DNA of 33,747 nt. Source: an uncultured Bradyrhizobium sp. (GTDB lineage: Bacteria > Pseudomonadota > Alphaproteobacteria > Rhizobiales > Xanthobacteraceae). The stretch's first letter is position 1, and the number at the start of each line of letters is the position of its first letter. This document shows positions 8,817-17,270 of this stretch, in pieces. The notes beneath the pieces are model-generated. The model had not been told where the DNA came from, did no database searches, and saw nothing but the letters and a program-made list of their open reading frames with translations. Position numbers and translations under genes: made by a program. Where the stretch lies: NCBI RefSeq assembly GCF_936928535.1, contig NZ_CAKZHY010000028.1:1-33747 (forward strand), read 5' to 3'.

Positions 8817-9548
8817 TCAGAGCGGATGCAGCACGCGGCGCAAGAAGTCCTGCGTGCGCGGATGCTGGGGCTGGTTGAGCAACGTCTTCGCCGGCCCCTG
8901 CTCGACGATGACACCGCCGTCGATGAACAGCACGCGATCGGCGACGTCGCGGGCAAAGCCCATCTCGTGGGTGACAACCACCATGGTCATGCCATCGTCG
9001 GCGAGCTTGCGCATGACACCGAGCACATCGCCGACAAGCTCGGGATCCAGCGCCGAGGTCGGCTCGTCGAACAGGATCGCCTTCGGCTGCATGGCGAGCG
9101 CCCGCGCGATCGCGACGCGCTGCTGCTGGCCGCCGGACAATTGCGGCGGATGCGCATCGGCCTTTTCGGCGAGGCCAACCTGAGCAAGCAGTGCGCGACC
9201 ACGCTCCAGCACCTGAGGGCGCGGCTCTTTCTTCACGAACAGCGGCCCCTCGACCACGTTCTCCAGCACCGTCCGATGCGGGAACAGGTTGAAGCGCTGG
9301 AACACCATCGAAACCTGGGTGCGGATGTTCACGATCGACGGCGCATCGCGGTCGACCTTCAGGCCTTCGACGCTGATGTCGCCGCGGTCGTAGCTTTCCA
9401 GCCCGTTGATGCAGCGCAGGATGGTGGACTTGCCCGAACCCGACGGGCCGATAATGCAGACCACCTCGCCCTTCTCGACGTTCGCGGTGATGCCCTTGAG
9501 CACCTCGACCTCGCCGAAGCTCTTGTGGACGTCGGTGAGCTCGATCAT
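8817..9548 (-). CDS. Amino-acid ABC transporter ATP-binding protein
   Basis: 243 residues from ATG 9548, overlapping the permease stop in an ATGA arrangement. It carries Walker [10 protein letters not shown] (34-42), signature [15 protein letters not shown], Walker [16 protein letters not shown] and the switch His in [10 protein letters not shown]. This is the GlnQ/HisP-type ATPase of polar amino-acid importers. It powers the permease encoded just upstream. The order of binding protein, permease, ATPase and oxidase on one strand marks a single operon. Confidence 0.95.
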   Translation of the reverse strand: MIELTDVHKSFGEVEVLKGITANVEKGEVVCIIGPSGSGKSTILRCINGLESYDRGDISVEGLKVDRDAPSIVNIRTQVSMVFQRFNLFPHRTVLENVVEGPLFVKKEPRPQVLERGRALLAQVGLAEKADAHPPQLSGGQQQRVAIARALAMQPKAILFDEPTSALDPELVGDVLGVMRKLADDGMTMVVVTHEMGFARDVADRVLFIDGGVIVEQGPAKTLLNQPQHPRTQDFLRRVLHPL

Positions 9549-10198
9549 TTCTTGCCCGCCCGCTTCTCGAAATGACGGACCAGCAGGATCAGCGGGATGC
9601 TCATGGTGAGATACATCAGCGCCACCAGCGTGAACACGTTGGTGTTCTTGAAGGTCGAGGACGCGATCAGCTTGCCCTGCAGGGCAAGTTCGGCGACCGT
9701 GATGGTGGAAGCTTGCGAGGAATCCTTCAGCATCATGATCATGACGTTGCCGTAAGGCGGCAGCACGATGCGCACCGCCTGCGGCAGCACCACGCGGCGC
9801 ATCGTCAGCCACCAGCCCATCCCGATCGACTGCGCCGCCTCGATCTGGCCCTTGTCGATGGCCTCGATGCCGGCGCGGAAGTTTTCCGCCTGGTAGGCCG
9901 AATAGGCGATGCCGAGCCCGAGGATTGCGGCCTGCAAAGCGCTGAGCGTCACGCCGAGATCGGGCATCACGAAATAGAGATAGAACAACAGCACGATGAT
10001 CGGGATGCCGCGGATCACGTTGATCAGGCTGGCGCTGAGCATCGAGAGCGCCTTGATGCCGGAGACCCGCATCATCGCCCAGATCAGACCGAGCACCGTC
10101 GAGAGCAGCAACGAGCCGATCGTGACGATGATCGTCAGCGCAACGCCGTTCATCAGGATCGGGAAGAACTCGGCGGCGTCGTGCCAGAAGCCTTTCAT
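9545..10198 (-). CDS. Amino-acid ABC transporter permease (HisM/GlnP type)
   Basis: 217 residues with about five hydrophobic segments. The EAA loop [24 protein letters not shown] contacts the ATPase. The length and loop fit the His/Glu/Gln/Arg/opine permease family. Only one permease is encoded, so the transporter is presumably built from a homodimer. Its start at 10198 lies 23 bp after the binding-protein stop, and its end overlaps the ATPase start by four bases. Confidence 0.94.
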   Translation of the reverse strand: MKGFWHDAAEFFPILMNGVALTIIVTIGSLLLSTVLGLIWAMMRVSGIKALSMLSASLINVIRGIPIIVLLFYLYFVMPDLGVTLSALQAAILGLGIAYSAYQAENFRAGIEAIDKGQIEAAQSIGMGWWLTMRRVVLPQAVRIVLPPYGNVMIMMLKDSSQASTITVAELALQGKLIASSTFKNTNVFTLVALMYLTMSIPLILLVRHFEKRAGKK

Positions 10199-10221
10199 CG
10201 GATAGTCCTACGAGCGCTTCA

Positions 10222-10980
10222 TCAGCCCTGCGCCTTCTGGCCCCATTTTTCGAGGATCTTGCCGATGGTGCCATTGGCCTTCAGCTTTGCCAGCGACGCG
10301 TTGATCTTGCCGAGCAACTCGGTATCGCCCTTGCGTACGCCGATGCCGACCGAGCCGACCGTGACGGGCTTGTAGCCGTCGACGAGACGCACCTCGGGGA
10401 ATCCACCCTGCTTCAGATTGTAGGCAAGGATCGGATAGTCGGCATAGCCGGCCTTGAGGCGGCCGGTGTTCACGTCGCGCAGGATGTCCGGAATGGTGTC
10501 GTAGGCCTTCACCTCAGCAAACAGGCCGGACTTCTTTAATGCATCGACGAAGGCGGTGCCGACTTGCGCGCCTACGGTCTCGCCCTTCAGATCATCCTGC
10601 GTGGCATAAGCCTTGGTGTCGCTCTTCGGGACCACCAGGCCTTCGCCATAGGTGTAGATTGGATCGGAGAAGTCGACGACCTCCTTGCGCGGCGCGGTGA
10701 TGAACATCGCGGCGGCGATGATGTCGATCTTGCTCGAGGTCAGCGACGGGATCAGCGCCGAAAACTGCATCGGCTCGATCTGCACGTTGAAGCCGGCGTC
10801 CTTGCCGATTTCGGTGACGAGATCGACCATGATGCCCTGAATGGAATTGGTCTTGGTGTCGAGGAAGGTGAAGGGAATGCCCGTCGGGGTCGAGCCGACC
10901 TTCAGCACCTGCTGCGCGGAGGCCGGCGTCACCGCGGCAATTGCCAGCGCCGCGACCGCGGCCAGACCAAAACGCTTCAT
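10222..10980 (-). CDS. Amino-acid ABC transporter substrate-binding protein
   Basis: 252 residues, beginning with a signal peptide ([23 protein letters not shown]). The body is a family 3 solute-binding protein: [20 protein letters not shown], then [23 protein letters not shown], then a hinge region and a C-terminal helix GKILEKWG. It binds an amino acid or a related amine in the periplasm and passes it to the permease. It is the first gene of the importer-oxidase operon and is divergent from the XRE-cupin regulator at 11141, which probably controls it. Confidence 0.94.
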   Translation of the reverse strand: MKRFGLAAVAALAIAAVTPASAQQVLKVGSTPTGIPFTFLDTKTNSIQGIMVDLVTEIGKDAGFNVQIEPMQFSALIPSLTSSKIDIIAAAMFITAPRKEVVDFSDPIYTYGEGLVVPKSDTKAYATQDDLKGETVGAQVGTAFVDALKKSGLFAEVKAYDTIPDILRDVNTGRLKAGYADYPILAYNLKQGGFPEVRLVDGYKPVTVGSVGIGVRKGDTELLGKINASLAKLKANGTIGKILEKWGQKAQG

Positions 10981-11060
10981 CGCATCCCCCTCGGGTCCGA
11001 CCGATGGCGGCGCTCGCGCATGTCGTGATCAGACGTTGCGGGCCAAGCCGTTTCGGCCTA

Positions 11061-11126
11061 TTTTCACCAATATGAAAATTTGGTCACACTTTCGCGGATC
11101 ATGCAAGCGGTTTTCATGCACATGAA
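11061..11126. promoter_or_regulatory. Two palindromes in the divergent promoter region (candidate operators)
   Basis: TTTTCA (11061-11066) faces TGAAAA (11073-11078), and TTCATG (11113-11118) faces CATGAA (11121-11126). The two share the TTCA/TGAA half-site and their centres are 50 bp apart, close to five helix turns. They lie between the importer operon and the XRE-cupin gene, so they are good candidates for binding by that regulator. The second overlaps the leader just before its start codon, which would fit self-repression. Confidence 0.5.
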
Positions 11127-11140
11127 GGAAGCGGTTTGAC

Positions 11141-11812
11141 GTGAGCGGTGGCAAAAGAATGCGCAAGCCGGCCCCGCCAAAGCCGGCCAGGAATGGCAAC
11201 ACGCGCGGGAAGAAGGCTACCGCGAAGCCGACGGAGCCCGCAATGGACGTTGCGGTCGGCCGTCGCATCCGCGATCTGAGACGCGTCAGGCAATTCTCGC
11301 TCGAAACGGTCGCCGCGCGCACGGATCTGTCGATCGGCTTCCTCAGCCAGATCGAGCGAGGTCTGTCGTCGCCATCCTTGCGCGTGCTGGCCACCCTCGC
11401 CGACGAGCTCGGCGTCGGCATCGCCGCATTGTTTGGCGCGAGCCCGAATGCCGACGGTGCATCGGATCAGGTCGTCACGCGCGAGCTGCAGCGGCCCGAA
11501 CTGAAGCTCTGGCGCACCGGCGTCTCCAAGCAATTGCTGAGCCCCGCGAGTGCCGACAACAAGCTCAACCTTTTCCTCGTGCATCTGGAGCCAGGCGGCT
11601 CCACCGGCGACGAGCTCTACACCCATGACGGCGAGGAAGCAGGTCTCGTGCTCGAAGGCGAGATGATGCTGACGGTGGACAGCGAGACGTGGTCGCTGAA
11701 GACGGGCGACAGTTTTAGATTTGCCAGCCGCCGGCCGCACCGGTTTTCGAATCCTGCGCAGGATGCGAAGGCGGTCGTGCTATGGGTGAATTGTGTGACG
11801 GGGACGGGGTAG
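11141..11812 (+). CDS. XRE-family transcriptional regulator with C-terminal cupin domain
   Basis: 223 residues from GTG 11141. After a basic, Pro/Lys-rich tail of about 35 residues comes a helix-turn-helix (VGRRIRDLRRVRQFSLETVAARTDLSIGFLSQIERG, roughly 40-80). A cupin_2 barrel follows at about 140-215, with EPGGSTGDELYTHDGEEAG and FASRRPHRFSNP. This two-domain layout belongs to the PuuR/SutR-like regulators that sense small amines or amino acids through the cupin. It is divergent from the ABC importer and FAD oxidase operon, its likely target. The start could instead be ATG 11159; AAGGA upstream favours 11141 weakly. Confidence 0.9.
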   Translation: MSGGKRMRKPAPPKPARNGNTRGKKATAKPTEPAMDVAVGRRIRDLRRVRQFSLETVAARTDLSIGFLSQIERGLSSPSLRVLATLADELGVGIAALFGASPNADGASDQVVTRELQRPELKLWRTGVSKQLLSPASADNKLNLFLVHLEPGGSTGDELYTHDGEEAGLVLEGEMMLTVDSETWSLKTGDSFRFASRRPHRFSNPAQDAKAVVLWVNCVTGTG

Positions 11813-11818
11813 CTCGCG

Positions 11819-11899
11819 GTCATTCCGGGGCGGCTCGCAAGAGCCGAACTCGGAATCTCGAGATTCCGGGTTCGATGCTTCGCATCGCCCCGGAATGAC
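11819..11899. repeat. Dispersed palindromic repeat, copy 1
   Basis: The element begins GTCATTCCGGGGCG (11819-11832) and ends with its exact complement CGCCCCGGAATGAC (11886-11899), with smaller hairpins inside. The same 14-base ends bound a second copy at 28804-28907. It sits between the 3' ends of two convergent genes, so it may also end transcription both ways. Confidence 0.75.
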
Positions 11900-11907
11900 A
11901 GAGTCAG

Positions 11908-13173
11908 CTACCCAAACCGATGCTGATACCGGTCCACCGTCAGCTCACTCACATCCACCTCAGGCTTCTTGCCTGACAGCATGTCCGCGAGCACGCGCGC
12001 GGAACCGCAGGACATGGTCCAGCCAAGCGTGCCGTGACCGGTGTTGAGGTGAAAGTTGGCGTATTGCGTCGGGCCGATCACGGGCGGGCCATCGGGCGTC
12101 ATCGGGCGCAGGCCGCTCCAGAACGTCGACTTGGAGAGATCACCGCCGCGGGGGAACAGATCGGTCACGGAATGATCGAGCGTGGCACGACGGGCGCTGT
12201 AGAGCTTGGTCGAGAAGCCCGAGATCTCCGCGGTGCCGCCGACGCGGATGCGGTCGCCGAGACGCGTGATCGCCACCTTGTAGCTTTCGTCCATCACGGT
12301 CGATTCCGGCGCACCGGAGGCGTCCTTGATCGGCACGGTGATCGAATAGCCCTTTACCGGATAGACCGGCAGCGCGATGCCGAGCGGCGCGGCCATTCGC
12401 GACGAATAGCTGCCGAGCGCGAGAACATAGCTGTCGGCCTGCAACAGGCCGGCGCTGGTCGCAACGCCGCTGACGCGTCCGCCGTCGGTAAGGATGCGGT
12501 CGATACCAGTGTTGAACAGGAAGCGCACACCAAGCGCCTGGGCGTGCTTGGCCAGCGCCTGCGTGAACATGTGGCAGTCGCCGGTCTCGTCCTGCGGCAG
12601 GCGGAGGCCGCCGACGAATTTTTCCTTCACGCTTGCAAGCGCCGGCTCGACCGCGATGCAGCCTTCGCGGCTCAGCGTCTCGTAAGGCACGCCGTACTGC
12701 TTGAGCACGGCGACGTCTTCGCCGGTGCCATCGAGCTGGGCCTGGTAGCGGAACAGCTGCAGCGTCCCCTTCGAGCGCTCGTCATACTGGATACCGATGT
12801 CGCGGCGGAGATCACGCAGGCTATCGCGGCTGTACTCCGCGATCGGGATCATCCGGCTCTTGTTGACCGCGTAGCGCGCGCTGGTGCAGTTGCGCAGCAT
12901 CTTGAGCAGCCAGACCCACATGACAGGATCGAGCTTCGGCCGGATCACCAGCGGGCCGTGCTTCATCAGCAGCCACTTGACCGCCTTCACCGGCACGCCG
13001 GGGCCGGCCCACGGCGATGAGTAGCCGGGCGACACTTCGCCGGCATTGGCAAAAGAGGTCTCCAGCGCCGGTTCGGGCTGACGGTCGACGACCGTCACCT
13101 CGTGGCCGGCGCGGGCGAGGTAATAGGCAGAGGTGACACCGATGACACCGCTGCCGAGGATCAGAACTTTCAC
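11908..13173 (-). CDS. dadA: D-amino acid dehydrogenase small subunit
   Basis: 421 residues from GTG 13173, with GGGAG upstream. The N-terminal dinucleotide fold [18 protein letters not shown] binds FAD. Further DadA hallmarks are [21 protein letters not shown], the YPVKGYSIT segment and the C-terminal [16 protein letters not shown] and [14 protein letters not shown]. Family members oxidise D-amino acids (typically D-alanine) to keto acids, passing electrons to the respiratory chain at the inner membrane. No alanine racemase gene is adjacent, so an L-alanine route is not shown here. The upstream transaminase gene on the same strand ends 70 bp before it, past a hairpin. Confidence 0.93.
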   Translation of the reverse strand: MKVLILGSGVIGVTSAYYLARAGHEVTVVDRQPEPALETSFANAGEVSPGYSSPWAGPGVPVKAVKWLLMKHGPLVIRPKLDPVMWVWLLKMLRNCTSARYAVNKSRMIPIAEYSRDSLRDLRRDIGIQYDERSKGTLQLFRYQAQLDGTGEDVAVLKQYGVPYETLSREGCIAVEPALASVKEKFVGGLRLPQDETGDCHMFTQALAKHAQALGVRFLFNTGIDRILTDGGRVSGVATSAGLLQADSYVLALGSYSSRMAAPLGIALPVYPVKGYSITVPIKDASGAPESTVMDESYKVAITRLGDRIRVGGTAEISGFSTKLYSARRATLDHSVTDLFPRGGDLSKSTFWSGLRPMTPDGPPVIGPTQYANFHLNTGHGTLGWTMSCGSARVLADMLSGKKPEVDVSELTVDRYQHRFG

Positions 13174-13200
13174 GCTTGGTCAAACTCCCGCGGCATCACG

Positions 13201-13235
13201 CTCGCCGCTGCAAGATAAAACTTCACAGCGGCGAG
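13201..13235 (-). terminator. Stem-loop between the transaminase gene and dadA
   Basis: CTCGCCGCTG (13201-13210) pairs with CAGCGGCGAG (13226-13235) across a 15-base AT-rich loop. It follows the stop of the minus-strand transaminase gene by a few bases and precedes dadA. No U-run follows, so it may be a partial terminator or an mRNA-stabilising hairpin within one transcript. Confidence 0.55.
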
Positions 13236-13243
13236 AGCAATTA

Positions 13244-14572
13244 TCAGGCCACCTTCTTGATGGCGTCGCCGAGGATCGAGACCATCTGGTCGATGTGGCT
13301 CTTCTCGACGATGAGCGGAGGCGACATCGCGAAGCTGTCGCCGCTCATGCGCAGGTAAAGACCGGTGTTGAAGCAGTCGACCATGACGTCGTAGCCGCGC
13401 GCACCGACGGCGCCGTCACGCGGCGCCAGCTCGACCGCGCCCATCAGGCCGCAATTGCGGATGTCGACGACATTCGGCAGGCCCTTCAGCTGATGCAGCG
13501 CATCGCGCCAGTATTCGGCCATCGTCGCGCCGCGGGTAAGCAGGCCTTCGTCCTTGTAGATGTCGAGCGTGGCGATACCGGCGGCGCAGGCGGTCGGATG
13601 CGCGGAATAAGTGTAGCCGTGGAACAGCTCCATCGCGTTCTCCGGGCCGACCATCATGCCGTCATGAACCTTGCGGCTGGCGAACACCGCGCCGCAGGGA
13701 ATGGTGCCGTTGGTGATGCCCTTCGCCGTCGTCATCAGGTCCGGCGTGACGCCGAAGAAATTGGCGGCGAACGGCGTGCCGAGACGGCCGAAGCCGGTGA
13801 TGACCTCGTCGAAGATCAGGAGGATGCCGTGCTTGTCGCAGATCTCGCGCAGGCGCTGCAGATAGCCCTTCGGCGGTGGCAGCACCGCGGTCGAACCCGG
13901 CACCGGCTCGACGATGACGGCGGCAATGGTCTCGGCGCCGTGCAGGCCGACCAGACGCTCGAGATCGTCGGCAAGCTCGGCGCCATGCTCGGGTTGATCC
14001 TTGGCAAAGGCGTTGCGGGAGAGATCATGGGTGTGGCGGATATGGTCGACGCCGGGAAGATGCGTGGCGAAGGCGCGGCGATTGGCGACCATGCCGCCGA
14101 CCGACATGCCGCCGAAGCCGACGCCGTGATAGCCGCGCTCGCGGCCGATCAGGCGGGTGCGGCTCGACTGGCCGGTGGCGCGGTGATAGGCCAGCGCGAT
14201 CTTCAGCGCAGTATCGACCGACTCCGAGCCGGAGTTGGTGAAGAAGATACGGTCGAGGCCCTTGGGCGCGATCTCGGCGAGACGCTCGGCGAAGTCGAAC
14301 GCCAGCGGATGGCCCATCTGGAAGGTCGGCGCGAAGTCCAGCGTCATCAGCTGCCGCTCGACCGCGGCGGCGATCTGCTTGCGGCCGTGGCCGGCATTGA
14401 CGCACCAGAGGCCGGCGGAGCCGTCGATCACCTTGCGGCCGTCGACAGTGGTGTAGTGCATCCCCTCGGCCGAGGAGAACAGCCGCGGCGCCTTCTTGAA
14501 CTGACGGTTGGCCGTGAACGGCATCCAGAACGAGTCGGTCTTGATAGTGTTCGGAATCTGATGAAGGGTCAC
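13244..14572 (-). CDS. Omega-amino acid:pyruvate (beta-alanine:pyruvate) transaminase
   Basis: 442 residues from GTG 14572, chosen for the GAGGAG ribosome site upstream; the frame extends further but without similarity. It is a class III PLP aminotransferase. Hallmarks are FWMPFTANRQFKKAPRL, GLWCVNAGHGRKQI, FFTNSGSESVDTALK (phosphate cup), GYHGVGFGG, FDEVITGFGRLG and the PLP lysine K284 in TTAKGITNGTIPCGA. The opening MPFTANR and the HGYTYSAHP stretch match the well-studied Pseudomonas omega-amino acid:pyruvate aminotransferase. It should move the terminal amine of beta-alanine, GABA or diamines to pyruvate, giving alanine. It is divergent from a PuuR-like regulator. Confidence 0.92.
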   Translation of the reverse strand: MTLHQIPNTIKTDSFWMPFTANRQFKKAPRLFSSAEGMHYTTVDGRKVIDGSAGLWCVNAGHGRKQIAAAVERQLMTLDFAPTFQMGHPLAFDFAERLAEIAPKGLDRIFFTNSGSESVDTALKIALAYHRATGQSSRTRLIGRERGYHGVGFGGMSVGGMVANRRAFATHLPGVDHIRHTHDLSRNAFAKDQPEHGAELADDLERLVGLHGAETIAAVIVEPVPGSTAVLPPPKGYLQRLREICDKHGILLIFDEVITGFGRLGTPFAANFFGVTPDLMTTAKGITNGTIPCGAVFASRKVHDGMMVGPENAMELFHGYTYSAHPTACAAGIATLDIYKDEGLLTRGATMAEYWRDALHQLKGLPNVVDIRNCGLMGAVELAPRDGAVGARGYDVMVDCFNTGLYLRMSGDSFAMSPPLIVEKSHIDQMVSILGDAIKKVA

Positions 14573-14683
14573 GGGCCACGCTCCTCTGCTGACGCCATAG
14601 CAGAGCCACGGTTCCGATAGCCCAACAAGTCCTTTTCTGGCGACCTGCAAACCATTGATTTCCCTGGGGCAGCCGGTCCATAT

Positions 14684-14698
14684 TTGCGCGATCCGCAA
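14684..14698. promoter_or_regulatory. Short palindrome in the transaminase/regulator divergent gap
   Basis: TTGCG (14684-14688) and CGCAA (14694-14698) form a perfect inverted repeat with a five-base spacer. It lies in the 148-bp gap between the minus-strand transaminase gene and the PuuR-like gene, 22 bases before the latter's start. It is a candidate operator; so short a palindrome could arise by chance. Confidence 0.35.
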
Positions 14699-14720
14699 CA
14701 CCTGAAACAGGGCCAGGGGC

Positions 14721-15269
14721 ATGAGCGTCGACATCGGTGGACGGCTGCGATTCATCCGGGCGCGCCACAAGCTGTCGCAGCGCGAGCTCGCCAAGCGGGC
14801 CGGCGTCACCAATTCGACCATTTCGCTGATCGAATCCAACCAGATGAACCCGTCGGTGGGCGCGCTCAAGCGCATCCTCGACGGCATCCCGATGGGGCTC
14901 GCCGAGTTCTTTGCGCTGGAGCCGGAATCCAGGCGCAAGATCTTCTACCGCGCCGAGGAGCTGACCGAAGTCGGCAAGAAGCCGATCTCGTATCGGCAAG
15001 TCGGCGACAATCTGTTCGGCCGCAGCCTGCAGATCCTGAAGGAGTGCTACGAGCCCGGCAGCGATACCGGACGCGTGCACCTCGTTCACGACGGCGAGGA
15101 AGGCGGTATCGTGATCTCAGGCAAGTTAGAGGTCACCGTCGAGGACGAGCGGCGCATCCTCAATCCCGGTGACGCCTATTATTTTGAAAGCCGCCGCCCG
15201 CATCGCTTCCGCTGTGTCGGCGGCAAGCCGTGCGAGGTGATCTCGGCCTGCACGCCACCGACGTTCTGA
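14721..15269 (+). CDS. PuuR-like XRE-cupin transcriptional regulator
   Basis: 182 residues, almost the length of E. coli PuuR (185). The HTH covers about residues 7-62 (RLRFIRARHKLSQRELAKRAGVTNSTISLIES). The cupin lies at about 105-180, with DTGRVHLVHDGEEGGIV and FESRRPHRFRC, and the chain ends ISACTPPTF, very like PuuR's C-terminus. PuuR represses putrescine catabolism and releases DNA when putrescine is bound. Here the gene is divergent from an omega-amino-acid transaminase, so it probably represses that gene and responds to a diamine or omega-amino acid. The inducer is inferred only from family and context. Confidence 0.92.
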   Translation: MSVDIGGRLRFIRARHKLSQRELAKRAGVTNSTISLIESNQMNPSVGALKRILDGIPMGLAEFFALEPESRRKIFYRAEELTEVGKKPISYRQVGDNLFGRSLQILKECYEPGSDTGRVHLVHDGEEGGIVISGKLEVTVEDERRILNPGDAYYFESRRPHRFRCVGGKPCEVISACTPPTF

Positions 15270-15405
15270 CGGGCGACCACGACATCCGCAATGATACGGA
15301 GCACCGGCATCTTTCGGTGCTTGAGCCAGCTCAATTTCTGTGGGCCGGACCGCTCTATATTACGAGACGTAGCCGAGCAGCCTCGCGCAAAGGTGTTGAG
15401 GTTAT

Positions 15406-15434
15406 GGCCCCGGACTCCTAGGCACTCCGGGGCC
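15406..15434. terminator. GC-rich stem-loop before the 50-residue gene
   Basis: GGCCCCGGA (15406-15414) pairs with TCCGGGGCC (15426-15434) across an 11-base loop. It sits 137 bases after the PuuR-like gene and 21 bases before the next start. It could end the upstream transcript or lie in the leader of the small gene. No U-run is present. The rest of 15270-15455 shows nothing recognisable. Confidence 0.45.
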
Positions 15435-15455
15435 GCTTCGTCACAGGGCAAACAG

Positions 15456-15608
15456 ATGAAGATCACGCTCGCCAACGCGGAAGCTGCGCTCGATGAAGTC
15501 CAGCGCGATGTCGACAAGCTCCACTCGCGCGAACTGCGCAAGGCGATCGAAGACTACATTGAAAAGCAGAGAGAGCAGATCAAGGCCCTCCGCCGGATGA
15601 TGCACTAA
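15456..15608 (+). CDS. Hypothetical 50-residue coiled-coil protein
   Basis: A short gene from ATG 15456. The protein is MKITLANAEAALDEVQRDVD at the start, then a highly charged helix rich in Lys, Arg, Glu and Gln ending KALRRMMH. The heptad-like spacing of Leu, Val and Ile suggests one long helix that may form a coiled coil. There is no signal peptide and no known domain. The ribosome site is only CAGGG, ten bases upstream. Whether it belongs with the LprI-domain gene 93 bp downstream is unknown. Confidence 0.55.
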   Translation: MKITLANAEAALDEVQRDVDKLHSRELRKAIEDYIEKQREQIKALRRMMH

Positions 15609-15701
15609 CCGGGCCACCAGGGCGGCCGCGACACCCTGAACCAAAGCGACGACAGGGGCGACCAAGGAGCAGATCCGAACCTGCTTCGACCGAGATCCGC
15701 C

Positions 15702-17213
15702 ATGTCCGCGCCAGTGCGCCTTGCGCTGCTTGCAGCCGCGCTGCTTGCTCCTGCCACCGCCAATGCCACCTCGGATCCCGCCAGCAGCAGCGGATCAACG
15801 GCGATGATGTTCTGCACGCAAAACTCCGACGGAAGCAAGATCGAGGGTGGCACCAGCAAATTTTGCAGGGACAACGGCTACGACAAGCTCGTCGCCGCGG
15901 TCGAGGCATCGTTTGCGGCGGCGGTCGGCAAGGCGCCGACCAACGTCCGACCGCTGTTCAAGCGCGACCAGGTCTGGTTCAACGAGATGATCCAGGAAGC
16001 CGCCTATACCGTCGAGGAAGCCGGCGAGGACGAGCTGCGCCAGAACATGACCGATGCGCTGCGCCGGCGTGCGGACGCGCTCGATGACCTCGCGCGCGGC
16101 TTCGGGCGCAGCGGCCTGACCGGAGCCTGGGCCAACGCGTTCGGCGGCGTCACCGTCACAGCGACCGAATCGGGCGTCTATCGCCTCGATGCAGACCTGA
16201 GCTCCGACTATGGCAGCGACAAGCATTGGCAATGCAAGCTCAAAGCTACCGTCAAGCCGAGTGCGGACGGCTGGCTCTCCGGCGTCACGACGCCGACGCA
16301 ACCATCGGAGCCCGGCGCGAAACCTGCCGATCCGCTCTCCATCAAATTGCGCCGCCAGGGCGAAACACTCCGTGTCGTGCTGCTTGCCAACGAAGAGCAA
16401 TGGTTCTCCTCCAATGATCCGGATTGCGATCACCCCGGCCAGGTAACTGGCACCTATTTCGCGCGCGGCAGCCGGAATGGGACCGACAAGACCAATACCG
16501 ACTTCGTGGCGCCGACCTTCGACTGCATGCGACCTGAAACGGCGACCGACGAAGAGATCTGCGCCGACCCGAATCTGGCCACGAACGACCAGCGGCTGAA
16601 CCGGGCCTGGAAAGCATTGCTCCCGCGCCTCGACGATGCAACGCGACGCGCGCTGACGGACGACCAGCGCCACTGGGTGAGCGCCCAGGCGCTGCAATAT
16701 CCCGAATTCCTGCATCCCGCATGGGAGAAGCAAACCTCGGCGATGCATTACACGGTATTCGGACGCGACCGTCTCAACAGCCTGCAGCGCGAGCGCATCG
16801 CGCTGCTCGAAGGCTTTGACGACAAGCGGGTCAGTCTCGCCGGCACCTGGCTCGCCTATAATGCAATCATCAGGATTACCGTCGACAAGGACGGCGCGGT
16901 CGACGCCCAGGGCTGGAAGTGGTCGCAGGCCGACTGGAAGGGCGGCTGCGACTACGAGATCAGCGGCGACGTCAAGGGCGGCGCTTTCCATTCAAGCGAG
17001 CGGCGCAAGAATCCGGACACGCTGGAGCGCGATCACGCCATGCTGGTCGTCAACCGGCTCGACGATTTTTTTGCCAAAAAGCGCGAGGGCAAGAACGACA
17101 ACGACGATGACGAGCCGAAATGCAAGCGCAATGCCACGATCTCCTCGACCGCACGGCTGTTTCCGGTGAAGCCGTCCGACGACGTCGACCATCCCGCAGG
17201 AGGGATACGATAA
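15702..17213 (+). CDS. Exported LprI-domain (DUF1311) protein
   Basis: 503 residues with a signal peptide (MSAPVRLALLAAALLAPATANA). At about 270-330 is an LprI/DUF1311 module: FDCMRPETATDEEICADPNLATNDQRLNRAWKALLPRLDD followed by DQRHWVSA. It includes the two cysteines and the L-x-x-x-Y/W spacing seen in lysozyme-inhibitor LprI family members. The N-terminal part is mixed alpha/beta of unknown type. The C-terminal part contains a very acidic patch (KNDNDDDEPKCK). Standalone LprI proteins inhibit lysozyme, but many LprI-domain proteins are uncharacterised, so activity is not claimed. It is probably periplasmic. The ribosome site is weak. Confidence 0.8.
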   Translation: MSAPVRLALLAAALLAPATANATSDPASSSGSTAMMFCTQNSDGSKIEGGTSKFCRDNGYDKLVAAVEASFAAAVGKAPTNVRPLFKRDQVWFNEMIQEAAYTVEEAGEDELRQNMTDALRRRADALDDLARGFGRSGLTGAWANAFGGVTVTATESGVYRLDADLSSDYGSDKHWQCKLKATVKPSADGWLSGVTTPTQPSEPGAKPADPLSIKLRRQGETLRVVLLANEEQWFSSNDPDCDHPGQVTGTYFARGSRNGTDKTNTDFVAPTFDCMRPETATDEEICADPNLATNDQRLNRAWKALLPRLDDATRRALTDDQRHWVSAQALQYPEFLHPAWEKQTSAMHYTVFGRDRLNSLQRERIALLEGFDDKRVSLAGTWLAYNAIIRITVDKDGAVDAQGWKWSQADWKGGCDYEISGDVKGGAFHSSERRKNPDTLERDHAMLVVNRLDDFFAKKREGKNDNDDDEPKCKRNATISSTARLFPVKPSDDVDHPAGGIR

Positions 17214-17247
17214 GCGCGATGCGATCCTGATAAATCGCATCGCGCTT
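17212..17247. terminator. Perfect 14-bp bidirectional terminator hairpin
   Basis: AAGCGCGATGCGAT (17212-17225) pairs without mismatch to ATCGCATCGCGCTT (17234-17247) around an eight-base loop. It lies between the 3' ends of the LprI-domain gene (+), whose TAA it overlaps, and the molybdenum subunit gene (-). A symmetric hairpin between convergent genes fits a shared terminator. Confidence 0.75.
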
Positions 17248-17270
17248 CGACGTTATCGACTTGCCGGACC

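Noticed and set aside
15230..15421. 63-codon plus-strand frame between the PuuR-like gene and the 50-residue gene
   Set aside because: Overlaps the regulator's 3' end, has no ribosome site, and its translation resembles no protein family.
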